From the NCBI GenBank assembly GCA_014843695.1, contig CM026404.1:4897840-4961839 (forward strand): a stretch of DNA of 64,000 nt, read 5' to 3'. This DNA is from Archivesica marissinica (lineage: Eukaryota > Mollusca > Bivalvia > Venerida > Vesicomyidae). Below, one piece after another: positions 22,413-32,700 of this stretch. Numbering within the stretch: position 1 is the stretch's first letter; each line of letters opens with the position of its first letter. Position numbers and translations under genes: made by a program. The notes beneath the pieces were generated by a model. The model ran no database searches. It was not told the origin of the DNA and saw only the letters and a list, made by a program, of their open reading frames with translations.

Positions 22413-23095
22413 ATGATTGAACCCGCTACACATCGTTCTGTTCACATTCACTGGTCACAGAAACAAGTTACCCCTGAGAAACGAAACCGTCGTTTGACAT
22501 CGTTAACAGTTACCGAGTGAAATCAGTCTCATTGGCGGCATTTCTTTTATGCTTTCCAATGAATGATCGAGTTTCTTAAGTGAAAGAAAATACTATCTTT
22601 CACAATTTTGAAACAGTGGAAGATGACATTTTCTTTCCCACTGCTTATGTTTCGTATTCCTCCGAGGTTGGACGTACTTTATTTTAGCTAGTTACCGGAT
22701 ACTCATAAACAGTTAGTTATAAACTAGTATGTTTTAATAAATGTGTTTTGTCTGTCGTTTTCAATATTGACACCAGACAGAAACTAAGTTGAAAATTATA
22801 CCGGACCTATTATTAACATAAGTGGTCGTGCGGTTGTGTATTGTAGTGAAACTATCGGTGATCACTCGATGAAATAAATTCCAATCTTACATTAATAGAC
22901 ACAAATATCCTCCGTATCTTCTAAGACGGGTGAAGGATAATTATATTAATTAATAAACCTGGCAACCCTCCCAGTTGCTGGCTCATGTTTTTGCGACAAA
23001 TTACTACAATAATTAATAACACAATCCCAACGGTTATATAAATAAAATGGGATATACACAGCCCACCACATGCTTACATCTATGCATCAAAAATA
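22413..23095. other. No recognisable gene or repeat
   Basis: AT-rich, with only short frames and no SINE, TIR or tandem structure noticed. Confidence 0.4.
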
Positions 23096-23755
23096 GTGGG
23101 GAATGAGGTGGGAGGTTCTATCAGGGAGAGGGAGGGTGGGTGGTATTTCTATAAGAGAGGGAAGGGGGCGGTGCTACCAGGTATAGAAGGGGGCAGCTCC
23201 ATCAGGGAAGGAAGTGGGGTAGTCGTGTCAGGGAAGGTGGTAGTTTTAAGGGGCAGTTCTATCAGGGGGGAAGGCAGTTCTGTCAAGGAGGTGGTAGTTC
23301 TATCAGGGAGGGAGGGGGATGGCAGTTCTGTCACGGAGGTGGTAGTTCTATCAGGGAGGGTGGCCGTTCTGTCAATGAGGTGGTAGTTCTATCAGGGAGG
23401 GAGGGGGATGGCAGTTCTATCAGGGAGGGTGGCCGTTCTGTCAATGAGGTGGTAGTTCTATCAGGGAGGGTGGCCGTTCTGTCAATGAGGTGGTAGTTCT
23501 ATCAGGGAGGGGAGGGGGATGGCAGTTGTCAATGAGGTGGCAGTTCTATCAGGGAGGGTGGCCGTTCTATCAGGGAGGGTGGCCGTTCTGTCAATGAGGT
23601 GGCAGTTCTATCAGGGAGGGTGGCCGTTCTGTCAAGGTAGTGGTAGTTCTATCAGGGAGGGAAGGGGATGGCAGTTCTGTCAATGAGGTGGCAGTTCTAT
23701 CAGGTAGGGAAGGGGGTATTTCTATCAGGGATGGAAGGGGCTGGTTCTATCAATT
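23096..23755. repeat. G-rich, strand-asymmetric minisatellite
   Basis: Irregular repeats of GTGGTAGTTCTATCAGGGAG and GGTGGCCGTTCTGTCAATGA, with unit lengths alternating between about 27 and 45 bp. The plus strand is very G-rich, with many GGG and GGGG runs. Confidence 0.9.
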
Positions 23756-23889
23756 TATTTACAATTGTTTGAAAAAGAAAAAAACAGTTTTTATTTTTTC
23801 ACATTTTTAATGTATTATTCTATTTAAAATCACAACATATTAAATAATGATCATCTTCTAAAGCACACAATTCACTTTGTGTAAAACTC

Positions 23890-24080
23890 AAAAATATACA
23901 TGCACCGTGTGTACAAGTCTTAGTCACAATATACATGCACAGTGTGTACAAGTCTTATTCACAATAGAATACACATGCACAGTGTGTACAAGTCTTATTC
24001 ACAATATACCTGCAGTGTGTACAAGTCTTATTTACTTTGTGTAAAACTCACAATATACATGCACCGTGTGTACAAGTCTT
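23890..24080. repeat. Short tandem repeat, ~37-bp unit
   Basis: About five copies of a unit containing ATACATGCACAGTGTGTACA and AGTCTTATTCACA, with length variants. Confidence 0.85.
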
Positions 24081-24707
24081 ATTTTGATAGAAGATCCATT
24101 AACTTTATTTCCATCTTCATGTTTATACCAGAATATTTTTATTGTTTCTTTCTCTTTGTGAAGGTATGTACTTTATTTGCATCATAAAATATATGCCTTT
24201 CTCTGTAAATATCATTTGTATACAATACATGAATGAACTGTTAGAAGAGGAGTAATTATAAATATACTGCTTTCATTGAATTATTCAACTTTGTGAAATT
24301 ACTGTCGCATCAGCGAGTCTAGATGAAATAATGTTGCCGATTAGATAACTGATGATTTCCTTTACGCCACATAAACACCATACATCACCGTTACTACTTC
24401 CCACATATAGCCGCCATTCCATGCCGTTATCTATTCCCATTCCCTTCTGTTTAAATATATGTCCGACTTCAACCTAAGAATGCCAGCTGAGAGTCTTGAT
24501 CATTTAAATGGTTCCCTTGTTGATACGCTAGTTGCCCGTGATACCCCATACAAAGTTGCATCCAAATTGACCCTGCAGTTCAGAAGTAGTCGAAGCTAGA
24601 ATTTACATTTCTAATGGCCCGATGTCGAGCTCATCGTGATAATAAAGTAAAACACACGATTCAGAACCAGAACATCCGTCCAACATTGACCAGTGTAATA
24701 CCAGTGA
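24081..24707. other. No recognisable gene or repeat
   Basis: AT-rich sequence with no long frame and no recognised element. Confidence 0.4.
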
Positions 24708-24900
24708 CGTAACCCATTCAACACCAAGTGCATTACATTTGGACCAGTTCATTTATCAAAATAGGTAATTTTTGTCTACAAATAGTAATATTACTGGCAA
24801 AAAGTGCAGATCCTGATGAGACGGCTCGTCACGAGCCGGCTCATCTGGATCTACACTTTTTATAAGCCTATTGAGAGGTCTGTGGTGTTGAAAGGGTTAA
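24708..24900. mobile_element. TTAA-type (piggyBac-like) MITE, copy 1
   Basis: Begins AACCCATTCAACACCA and ends TGGTGTTGAAAGGGTTAA, which are inverted copies. It holds a large central imperfect palindrome (AAAAAGTGCAGATCCTGATG ... ATCTGGATCTACACTTTTT). It matches the better-preserved copy at 49,432-49,664. Confidence 0.75.
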
Positions 24901-25872
24901 TGAATATTGGACATAATGCATACATGAACGTAGCTCGATGAACATTTATTTCTAATTTACATGTACATCTAATGAGCAACATCACTTGGTTTTCTATTAC
25001 CTCCCTTGGCAGATAAATTGTGATTAATCCTAAAATGTATATTGGTCCTGTTAATTGGAATCCTTTGTTACTGTGTGATAAAAGACACGCTTTATGTATC
25101 ATAGCATTGTAAAGCAATTTACATTTGATGGTTGGTCTATAGAGGGTAGCGGGATAGAGCGAAGACATTGGAGTTTCTGTCGCTACTTCTATTTTCGTCT
25201 CCTTGTGGTAGTTTTAATTTATTAATTTATGCAGCCTCTTTCTGGGATCACTGCAACGTGGAACAATTTTGTTCAGAGAAGAGTGTGATAAATGTGATTT
25301 TATTAAAATGAGTATTCAGGGGCAGTAACTGACCACTGTCCCTCATAAAAACAATTGTCTATGTACAAGTATTGCACATTTCCTACTAATGACACAAATT
25401 AACACAATATAGAATCGATGGAAGGGTTTAGCTAGGGACTAGATATAAACAACTGTAAAATATAATACAATATTCATCTTCTATTAAATAACAATACCTT
25501 TAAACCACTTTGTTTTAACATTGTTAGTCTTAATCAGTCCATAGACGAAAATAAAGTTCATAAACGATAATAAAGTCCATACATGATATGATAATAAAGT
25601 CATAAATGATAAATTCTTAAATGATAATTAAATTCCATAAACAATAATAAAGTCCATCTGCTAGTAAAATGTTCTTAGAAGAGCTGCACGTTCAATGGGG
25701 TTATTTATTATTATGTGAGAAATGAAAGTCTAGTCAGCATCAGAGCTGCAAATCCTCCTCTTTTTAGAGGATTTCATCATTTTTGGTCAAAATTTTGAAA
25801 AATAAGTATTGTCATATTTGGTCTAAGCTGTTCAGAAAAGATTTTGTTTCACCTATTAGGTCAAGGAAATTC
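24901..25872. other. No recognisable gene; weak short repeats
   Basis: At about 25,540-25,650 there are several degenerate copies of CATAAACGATAATAAAGTC. Otherwise unremarkable. Confidence 0.4.
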
Positions 25873-26038
25873 TAGGCTTACAAAAAGTGTAGATCCAGAT
25901 GAGCCGGCTAATCATGAGCCGTCTCATCAGGATCTGCACTTTTTGCCAGTAATACTACTATTTTTAGACAAAATTACCCATTTTGATATATGAAATGGTC
26001 CAAATGTAATTTTCTTATTAATTTATTGGTCTAAAAAT
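25873..26038. mobile_element. TTAA-type MITE, copy 2, truncated at both ends
   Basis: Carries the same central palindrome (AAAAAGTGTAGATCCAGATG ... CATCAGGATCTGCACTTTTT) and inner arm as copies 1 and 3 but lacks both terminal CCCTTTCAACACC motifs. Its right side is cut by the GT/GC microsatellite. Confidence 0.7.
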
Positions 26039-26048
26039 ATCGCGCGTG

Positions 26049-26092
<44 letters not shown>
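26039..26092. repeat. (TG)n/(CGTG)n microsatellite
   Basis: GTGTGTGTGTGTGTGTG followed by about eight CGTG units. Confidence 0.95.
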
Positions 26093-26094
26093 TT

Positions 26095-26294
26095 CCATTA
26101 ATGTCAAACCCCTTGTGGGGACCTAGACATGTTTTCCTGGGCCTGCTTAGCCGACCATAGCGGTTAACCAGTACTAAGCAATGTGTGTGAGGTGCCTTGC
26201 TCAATGACACTACATACGTGGCCTGACTGAGTATCAAACCCTGACCGTTCGATTCCAAATCCGACGCTCTACCATTGGACCATGGACGCCACAC
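26095..26294 (-). mobile_element. SINE family E (tRNA-Pro-like), with head
   Basis: On the minus strand: head GGCGTCCATGGTCCAATGGT, then AGAGCGTCGGATTTGGAATC and GGTCAGGGTTTGATACTC, then the family-E body ending GGGGTTTGACATTAATGGAA. The loop analogue TTTGGAA would give anticodon TGG (Pro). B-box and stem mismatches argue against a working tRNA gene. Confidence 0.75.
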
Positions 26295-26732
26295 TCATAC
26301 ACCAGTCCATTATTTTTATAGACACACTGGGCTATAATTTAATAAATACCTATAAACCAGGACAACATATTGATTAAATCAACATTTTACAGAATATTGC
26401 CAGGTAATAGTTAATGTAAGAGACATTCACGATAAAGTCGAAAATAGATTTTCAATATGGCTGCTATGGACGCCATTTTGGATTTCATCTTGGAATTATT
26501 GTAACTACTTTTGATCTACTAGTTAGATGTTGCACATAAAGTCTCATTAATACTGACAAAGCGTTTCACCAGTCATTACAATATATTTACATCACTATTG
26601 CATTTCCTTCGATGAACGTATGTGCCTTGATTGTATACAATTTCGTACAAGGGTTTCCACCTAATGCTATGCAGCTGACATGTGCACTCGATGTTACGGT
26701 CATGCGCATTCGCAGTGTTAGGCGACGTTCTG
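26295..26732. other. No recognisable gene or repeat
   Basis: AT-rich single-copy-looking sequence with no supported feature. Confidence 0.35.
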
Positions 26733-27057
26733 CATGTGAAAGCGTGTCTTACAGCTTACCCTGTTCCAAGGATGATCTAATTACAAGGGTCCCCGCCACA
26801 CGGTAAGTCGCAAATTGGACTAAATACCTTTCAATTTGAAAGTGTGATATATTTTTTTCTTTGTCACATTGAAATGAATAATTAATGTAAATATAAGGAA
26901 TGAATCGCGGGTTAATAGTTTCCATCGGGGTATGAACTACACTGGGTGTGTTTAAAGTTAGCGTGGATGCCTTAGTCCTCCACACACTTTAACCACGCCC
27001 AATGTAGTTCATACCCCAATGGAAACTATTAACCCTTGATTCATTCCTTAATAAAAT
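26733..27057. mobile_element. Hairpin-bearing dispersed repeat R, copy 2
   Basis: Second copy of the sequence at 17,902-18,184. The right half is a strong inverted repeat: GGTTAATAGTTTCCATCGGG, then GTATGAACTACA (about 26,911-26,942), mirrored by TGTAGTTCATACCCCAATGG and AAACTATTAACCC (about 27,003-27,034). The loop contains a second short inverted pair (GGTGTGTTTAAAGTTAGCGTGG-like arms). It looks like a MITE or a hairpin-ended element. Confidence 0.65.
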
Positions 27058-27060
27058 GTA

Positions 27061-27961
27061 CAGTGAAACCCCTCTAAACCAGATGGCATCCTGGAAGTTC
27101 GGAATGGTGGATGGGTGTTTGGTTTAGAGGGATTTTCGGGTGGGTATGGGGGGGACTGATCAATTTCAGTTTGTCCTCAAGGAGGCTGAGAAATGCCTAT
27201 AAATAGATTTCGGCAGTTACACTATTAAAGAACTAAATTACTTACAAATGTGGAAGAAAATATATTGAAAACAAAATCAGCTCAAAATTGTTACAAGTAT
27301 ACAATGATTCGTCAGGCTTGTATTTGATGTACATATCAAGATTAATTACTGAAAATAGTCAATGTTATACATTAAATAATGATAGATTGCCTTTTGTTAA
27401 ATCCCATTCACATTTAATTGGATCATATTAAAATGAACTCCTCAAACATGAAAACAAACCTCCGATTCCTTATAAAGAACAATATAAAATAATATCCAGC
27501 CATTACCACAACTGTATGCTTCTCACACAACACCGCGTGTCGGGCACACATTGGAATGAACAACAACACCGCGTGTCGGGCACACATTGGAATGAACAAT
27601 AACACCGTGTGTCGGGCACACATTGGAATGAACAATAACACCGTGTGTCGGGCACACATTGGAATGAACAATATGCCGACCAATTATGTGTAATTGATTG
27701 ATTAAAAAATGAAAGGTGTTAAATTTCAGGCGAGACTAAGGTCATCTGGATAAGGAATTTCGCTGCCAGGCATCCAGTTTTCTTTGAAATAGAAATGTGT
27801 ACACATGGTTCCGAAAACGTGTCCGGTGTTCGGAAAAGAGGGATTTCGGTTAATAGAGGTTTGTTTAAATTGAATAAAGGAAAAATATCGGGACCAGGAA
27901 AATCGTCCGGTTTAGAGGATATTCCGGTTTAGAGGGGTTCCGGTTTTGAGAGGTTCCACTG
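27061..27961. mobile_element. Pogo/Tigger-like non-autonomous DNA transposon
   Basis: Left end CAGTGAAACCCCTCTAAACC and right end GGTTTTGAGAGGTTCCACTG are inverted, with TA dinucleotides outside both ends (27,059-27,060 and 27,962-27,963). Additional inner copies of the TIR motif (GGTTTAGAGGGATTTTCGG on the left, CCGGTTTAGAGGATATTCCG on the right) extend the termini. A TA target and CAGT...ACTG ends are typical of the Tc1/mariner-pogo group. No transposase is present. Confidence 0.75.
27530..27672. repeat. ~36-bp minisatellite inside the pogo-like element
   Basis: About four copies of a unit with GTGTCGGGCACACATTGGAA and TGAACAATAACACC. It is wholly contained in the TIR element. Confidence 0.9.
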
Positions 27962-28282
27962 TACCAGAAGAAATACGTGCATGATATGAACATGGATGAC
28001 ATATAAACACAAAGTTGTAGCACCATTATGTCTCGGATACCATGTTAGCATTGTTTTCTACAGGGCTTTATGTCGCAATAACACAGTGAATACGATAGAA
28101 AGAATATGTGTATGCTTGAATTATACTTGACTCATGAAAATCGAGTGCTAGCATTATCACATGTGGTGTGGCTGGCCCCCCTTTGTAACCATACTACTTT
28201 CAATATTCGTTTCATGAACTCTAATTTGATTGTACACAAACAACCAAATATTCTCTATGTATTCAAAGATAATTGTGACCAC

Positions 28283-29683
28283 CCTGAGAGATGATATTTC
28301 CAGTGTAGGTGGGTGTGCCAGGTTCGTGATGTGCAGTGACCCTGAGAGATGATATTTCCAGTGTAGGTGGGTATGCCAGGTCCACAATGTGCAGTGACCC
28401 TGAGAGATGATATTTCCAGTGTAGGTGGGTGTGCCAGGTCCACGATGTGCAGTGACCCTGAGAGATGATATTTCCAGTGTAGGTGGGTGTGCAAGGTTCG
28501 TGATGTGCAGTGACCCTGAGAGATGATATTTCCAGTGTAGGTGGGTGTGCAAGGTTCGTGATGTGCAGTGACCCTGAGAGATGATATTTCCAGTGTAGGT
28601 GGGTGTGCAAGGTCCACGATGTGCAGTGACCCTGAGAAATGATATTTCCAGTGTCGGTGGGTGTGCCAGGTCCACGATGTGCAGTGACCCTGAGAGATGA
28701 TATTTCCAGTGTCGGTGGGTGTGCCAGGTCCACAATGTGCAGTGACCCTGAGAGATGATATTTCCAGTGTAGGTGGGTGTGCCAGGTCCACAATGTGCAG
28801 TGACCCTGAGAGATGATATTTCCAGTGTAGGTGGGTGTGCCAGGTCCACGATGTGCAGTGACCCTGAGAGATGATATTTCCAGTGTAGGTGGGTGTGCCA
28901 GGTCCACGATGTGCAGTGACCCTGAGAGATGATATTTCCAGTGTAGGTGGGTGTGCCAGGTCCACGATGTGCAGTGACCCTGAGAGATGATATTTCCAGT
29001 GTAGGTGGGTGTGCCAGGTTCGTGATGTGCAGTGACCTTGAGAGATGATATTTCCAGTGTAGGTGGGTGTGCCAGGTCCGTGATGTGCAGTGACCCTGAG
29101 AGATGATATTTCCAGTGTAGGTGGGTGTGCCAGGTTCGTGATGTGCAGTGACCCTGAGAGATGATATTTCCAGTGTAGGTGGGTGTGCCAGGTCCACGAT
29201 GTACAGTGACCCTGAGAGATGATATTTCCAGTGTAGGTGGGTGTGCCAGGTTCGTGATATGCAGTGACCCTGAGAGATATTTCCAGTGTAGGTGGGTGTG
29301 CCAGGTCCACGATGTGCAGTGACCCTGAGAGATGATATTTCCAGTGTAGGTGGGTGTGCAAGGTTCGTGATGTGCAGTGACCCTGAGAGATGATATTTCC
29401 AGTGTAGGTGGGTGTGCCAGGTTCGTGATGTGCAGTGACCCTGAGAGATGATATTTCCAGTGTAGGTGGGTGTGCCAGGTCCATGATGTACAGTGACCCT
29501 GAGAGATGATATTTCCAGTGTAGGTGGGTGGGCAAGGTCCACGCTGTGCAGTGACCCTGAGAGATGATATTTCCAGTGTAGGTGGGTGTGCAAGGTTCGT
29601 GATGTGCAGTGACCCTGAGAGATGATATTTCCAGTGTAGGTGGGTGTGCCAGGTTCGTGATGTGCGCACCAGGTTCATGAAGT
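28283..29683. repeat. 58-bp minisatellite just downstream of the PPP1R21 stop codon
   Basis: About 24 copies of a 58-bp unit containing GAGAGATGATATTTCCAGTG, TAGGTGGGTGTGCCAGGT and GATGTGCAGTGACCCT. Three minus-strand frames stay open for 400-480 codons because the unit has no stop in any of them; these are not genes. The array starts about 25 bp past the PPP1R21 stop, so it forms the immediate 3' flank or 3' UTR. Confidence 0.95.
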
Positions 29684-29701
29684 GCAGTCAGCTGTCATGT
29701 C

Positions 29702-29707
29702 TTTATT
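29702..29707 (-). promoter_or_regulatory. Polyadenylation signal AATAAA overlapping the PPP1R21 stop
   Basis: Minus-strand AATAAA overlaps the last base of the TAA. Cleavage 10-30 nt downstream would leave a very short 3' UTR ending at the edge of the 58-bp array. If this signal is skipped, the array would be transcribed as 3' UTR. Confidence 0.5.
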
Positions 29708-29739
29708 TACTTCCTGGATTTCTTCAAATTAGAAAACAC
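29707..29739 (-). CDS. PPP1R21: PPP1R21 terminal exon 16
   Basis: 33 bp: ten codons (VFSNLKKSRK) and TAA. The acceptor has a good polypyrimidine tract (CTTATCTTCTCTTATTCAG|). The basic tail corresponds to the vertebrate ...KKNKSR end. Phase 0 fits exon 15. Confidence 0.75.
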   Translation of the reverse strand: MFSNLKKSRK

Positions 29740-32700
29740 CTGAATAAGAGAAGATAAGAGTGATTTGTGCATGAACAATCAGAATAATAGTTTGCAAGTA
29801 GTGGTCAGTGAACAACAGTGCTCCATCTGAGATATCACACGATAGCAAGTAGTGGTCAGTGAACAACAGTGCTCCATCTGAGATATCACATGATAGCAAG
29901 TAGTGGTCAGTGAACAACAGTGCTCCGTCTGAGATATCACACGATAGCAAGTAGTGGTCAGTGAACAACAGTGCTCCATCTGATTGGCATGTATCATGAT
30001 TACTTGTCAAATTTATTGCCTCTTCAATATACATAACCAGCAGACGACACATTAGTCTCTTGATTTATTTATGTTTTGAATTTCTATTAAATCAATATCA
30101 AGACTACAACAATTAACGTACATTCTTGCTAGGACCCATTGCATTGGCGGGAGAGATATGACATACTCAGTTAAAATACTTGAGCAAAGTCAATGTTGCT
30201 CTAGGCTAGCTACACAGTACATAGATGGACATTCCACAGCATATTGATTGTAAACCTGTGTATTCCAGATTATAGCGTCAGTCTAACACAGGACTGGTGT
30301 TTGTTGAGGGACATCAGGCAATATTGCAATACTTATCATCAACTTTTATTGAGAACTTAGGTACACGAGGGCGGGCATTTTCGGAATTTAGGGCACAAGG
30401 GCGGTCCCAAAAAGGGGCAGGGTGGGCCGCCTTCCTATTCCTGCTTAGGGGAAACACTAGGACAATAATACTACTGAAGGCCCCTCCAATCTCTTCCATA
30501 ATACAGGACAATAATACTACTGAAGGCCCCTCCAATCTCTTCCAAAGAAGAAATGTTTACCTTTGATGCAGAAGATGATGATTTGGCGTTAGCAATCTGT
30601 GACTTCAGTACATCTATTTCATCATTCTGTGTTGTGAGTTTCTCGTTCATTCCTGCCAGGTGGTCACTCATCATACTCAACTGACTTTCGTAGTTCTTAC
30701 TGGTTGTAGATAATTCATCCTGAAACATTTACAGCAGAACACCAAATGATTTTAGGTGAAATAAGTCACTGAGAAAGCATAACAGGATTTATGCTAGATA
30801 TTGACTCAACCAACTGCTTTTTCGGGAAGGGCCGTAACTAATGTTGTTAGAACTTGTGGCTCGACCCGTTTGCCTTTATTTAATTTGTCATGTTTTGTAT
30901 TCACATGTATATGTAAAACGAATCGATTATTGTTATATTATATGTTATATTTCGGGTTTTACGCCTGCATCAGCACCATTTTGGGCTATATCGCCGGTGG
31001 GCAGTTTACCTAACAACACCTTTCCTGGGCAGGCTCCAGCGGTTAACCAGTACTTGGGTGCACCAACCTCCGTAAGAAACTGCCAACTTTTTCATATAAA
31101 TGAGACACGGTCTGAGCGGGGCTCGAACCCGTGACCATCAGTGATGATAGGTTACAGTGGTATACAAGTCAGCGACCGTAACCCACTCGACCACAGAGGC
31201 GGACGTAAAACGAATCGAGCAATAAAATATGATAAAACTAAACTAAACTAACCAACTGCTCCTAATATAGTTTACAGTCAAACCTGTGTTAGAGGTCACC
31301 TCAATTAAACAGCCAACCTGTATTAAACAGCCAGTTTCCAAATGTTGTTTTATTGCAGCCACATTCTGGGTTTCCCTTGGCTGGCAGCTAAAGACAGATT
31401 TGACTGTATATGAAATAATTTCTCCCCAACCCAAAGCAGAGAAGTGAGGCAACACATGTACTATTTCTCTCTCTCTATTTTAAGCAATGGGCCAAGTTTT
31501 GATAAAGAAATAATAAAAGACAAACCTTGAGCTGAGCATATGTTTGCGACATGGCCTTGAGTTCATCTTCAGCCTGCTTCTTGGCTCTCTCAGCCATCTG
31601 TAACTGCTTGTGTAAGGCTCGAACCTGCATCAAATATTGGTCTGCTTAATTATAAACTTAATCTCCACACCATTTTGTCTCTTACTTGATTTGATCAGTG
31701 TAGAATATGTCCAAATTATTATCCACAATACAGTACACTAAGCTGAAGTCTGAGATCTGATCAATAAATATAAACTTAGACCATATAATAACCGCCAATC
31801 GAGTGTATGGTAACAACAAATCTGGTGTACGGTAACAACCAATCTAGTGCATGGTAACCACCAATCTAGTGCATGGTAACCACCAATCTAGTGCATGGTA
31901 ACCACCAATCTAGTGTACGGCAACCACCAATCTAGTGTACGGCAACCACCAATCTAGTGCATGGCAACCACCAATCTAGTGCATGGTAACCACCAATCTA
32001 GTGCACAGCAACCACCAATCTAGTGTACGGCAACCACCAATCTAGTGCATGGCAACCACCAATCTAGTGCATGGTAACCACCAATCTAGTGCACGGCAAC
32101 CACCAATCTAGTGTACGGCAACCACCAATCTAGTGCATGGCAACCACCAATCTAGTGCATGGTAACCACCAATCTAGTGCACGGCAACCACCAATCTAGT
32201 GCATGGCAACAACCAATCTAGTGTACGGCAACCACCAATCTAGTGCATGGCAACCACCAATCTAGTGCACGGCAACAACCAATCTAGTGCACGACAACCA
32301 CCAATCTAGTGCACGGCAACCACCAATCTAGTGTACGGTAACCACCAATCTAGTGTACGGTAACCACCAATCTAGTGCACGGCAACCACCAATCTAGTGT
32401 ACGGTAACCACCAATCTCCATATTTACTATCAGACAGTTGTACTTGCTGGGATCAACTCACCTCGGCATGGAAGATGACACATTTACTATCAGACAGTTG
32501 TATTTGCTGGGATCTACTCACCTCGGCATGGAAGATGACACATTTACTATCAGACAGTTGTATTTGCTGGGTAAGTTCAGTTATTCTCGTAGAGAAATGG
32601 TTCTTTATCAACATCTCTCTCGTATCAATATCAAAATTTGTCTTCTTCAATGTTTCAGTCTTGCCTAACTGAAATTTATAAACAGAAATATCATTGAGAT

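Noticed and set aside
28157..29678. Three overlapping minus-strand frames of 426-478 codons
   Set aside because: All are readings of the 58-bp minisatellite; 58 is not a multiple of three, so each frame cycles through all three readings.
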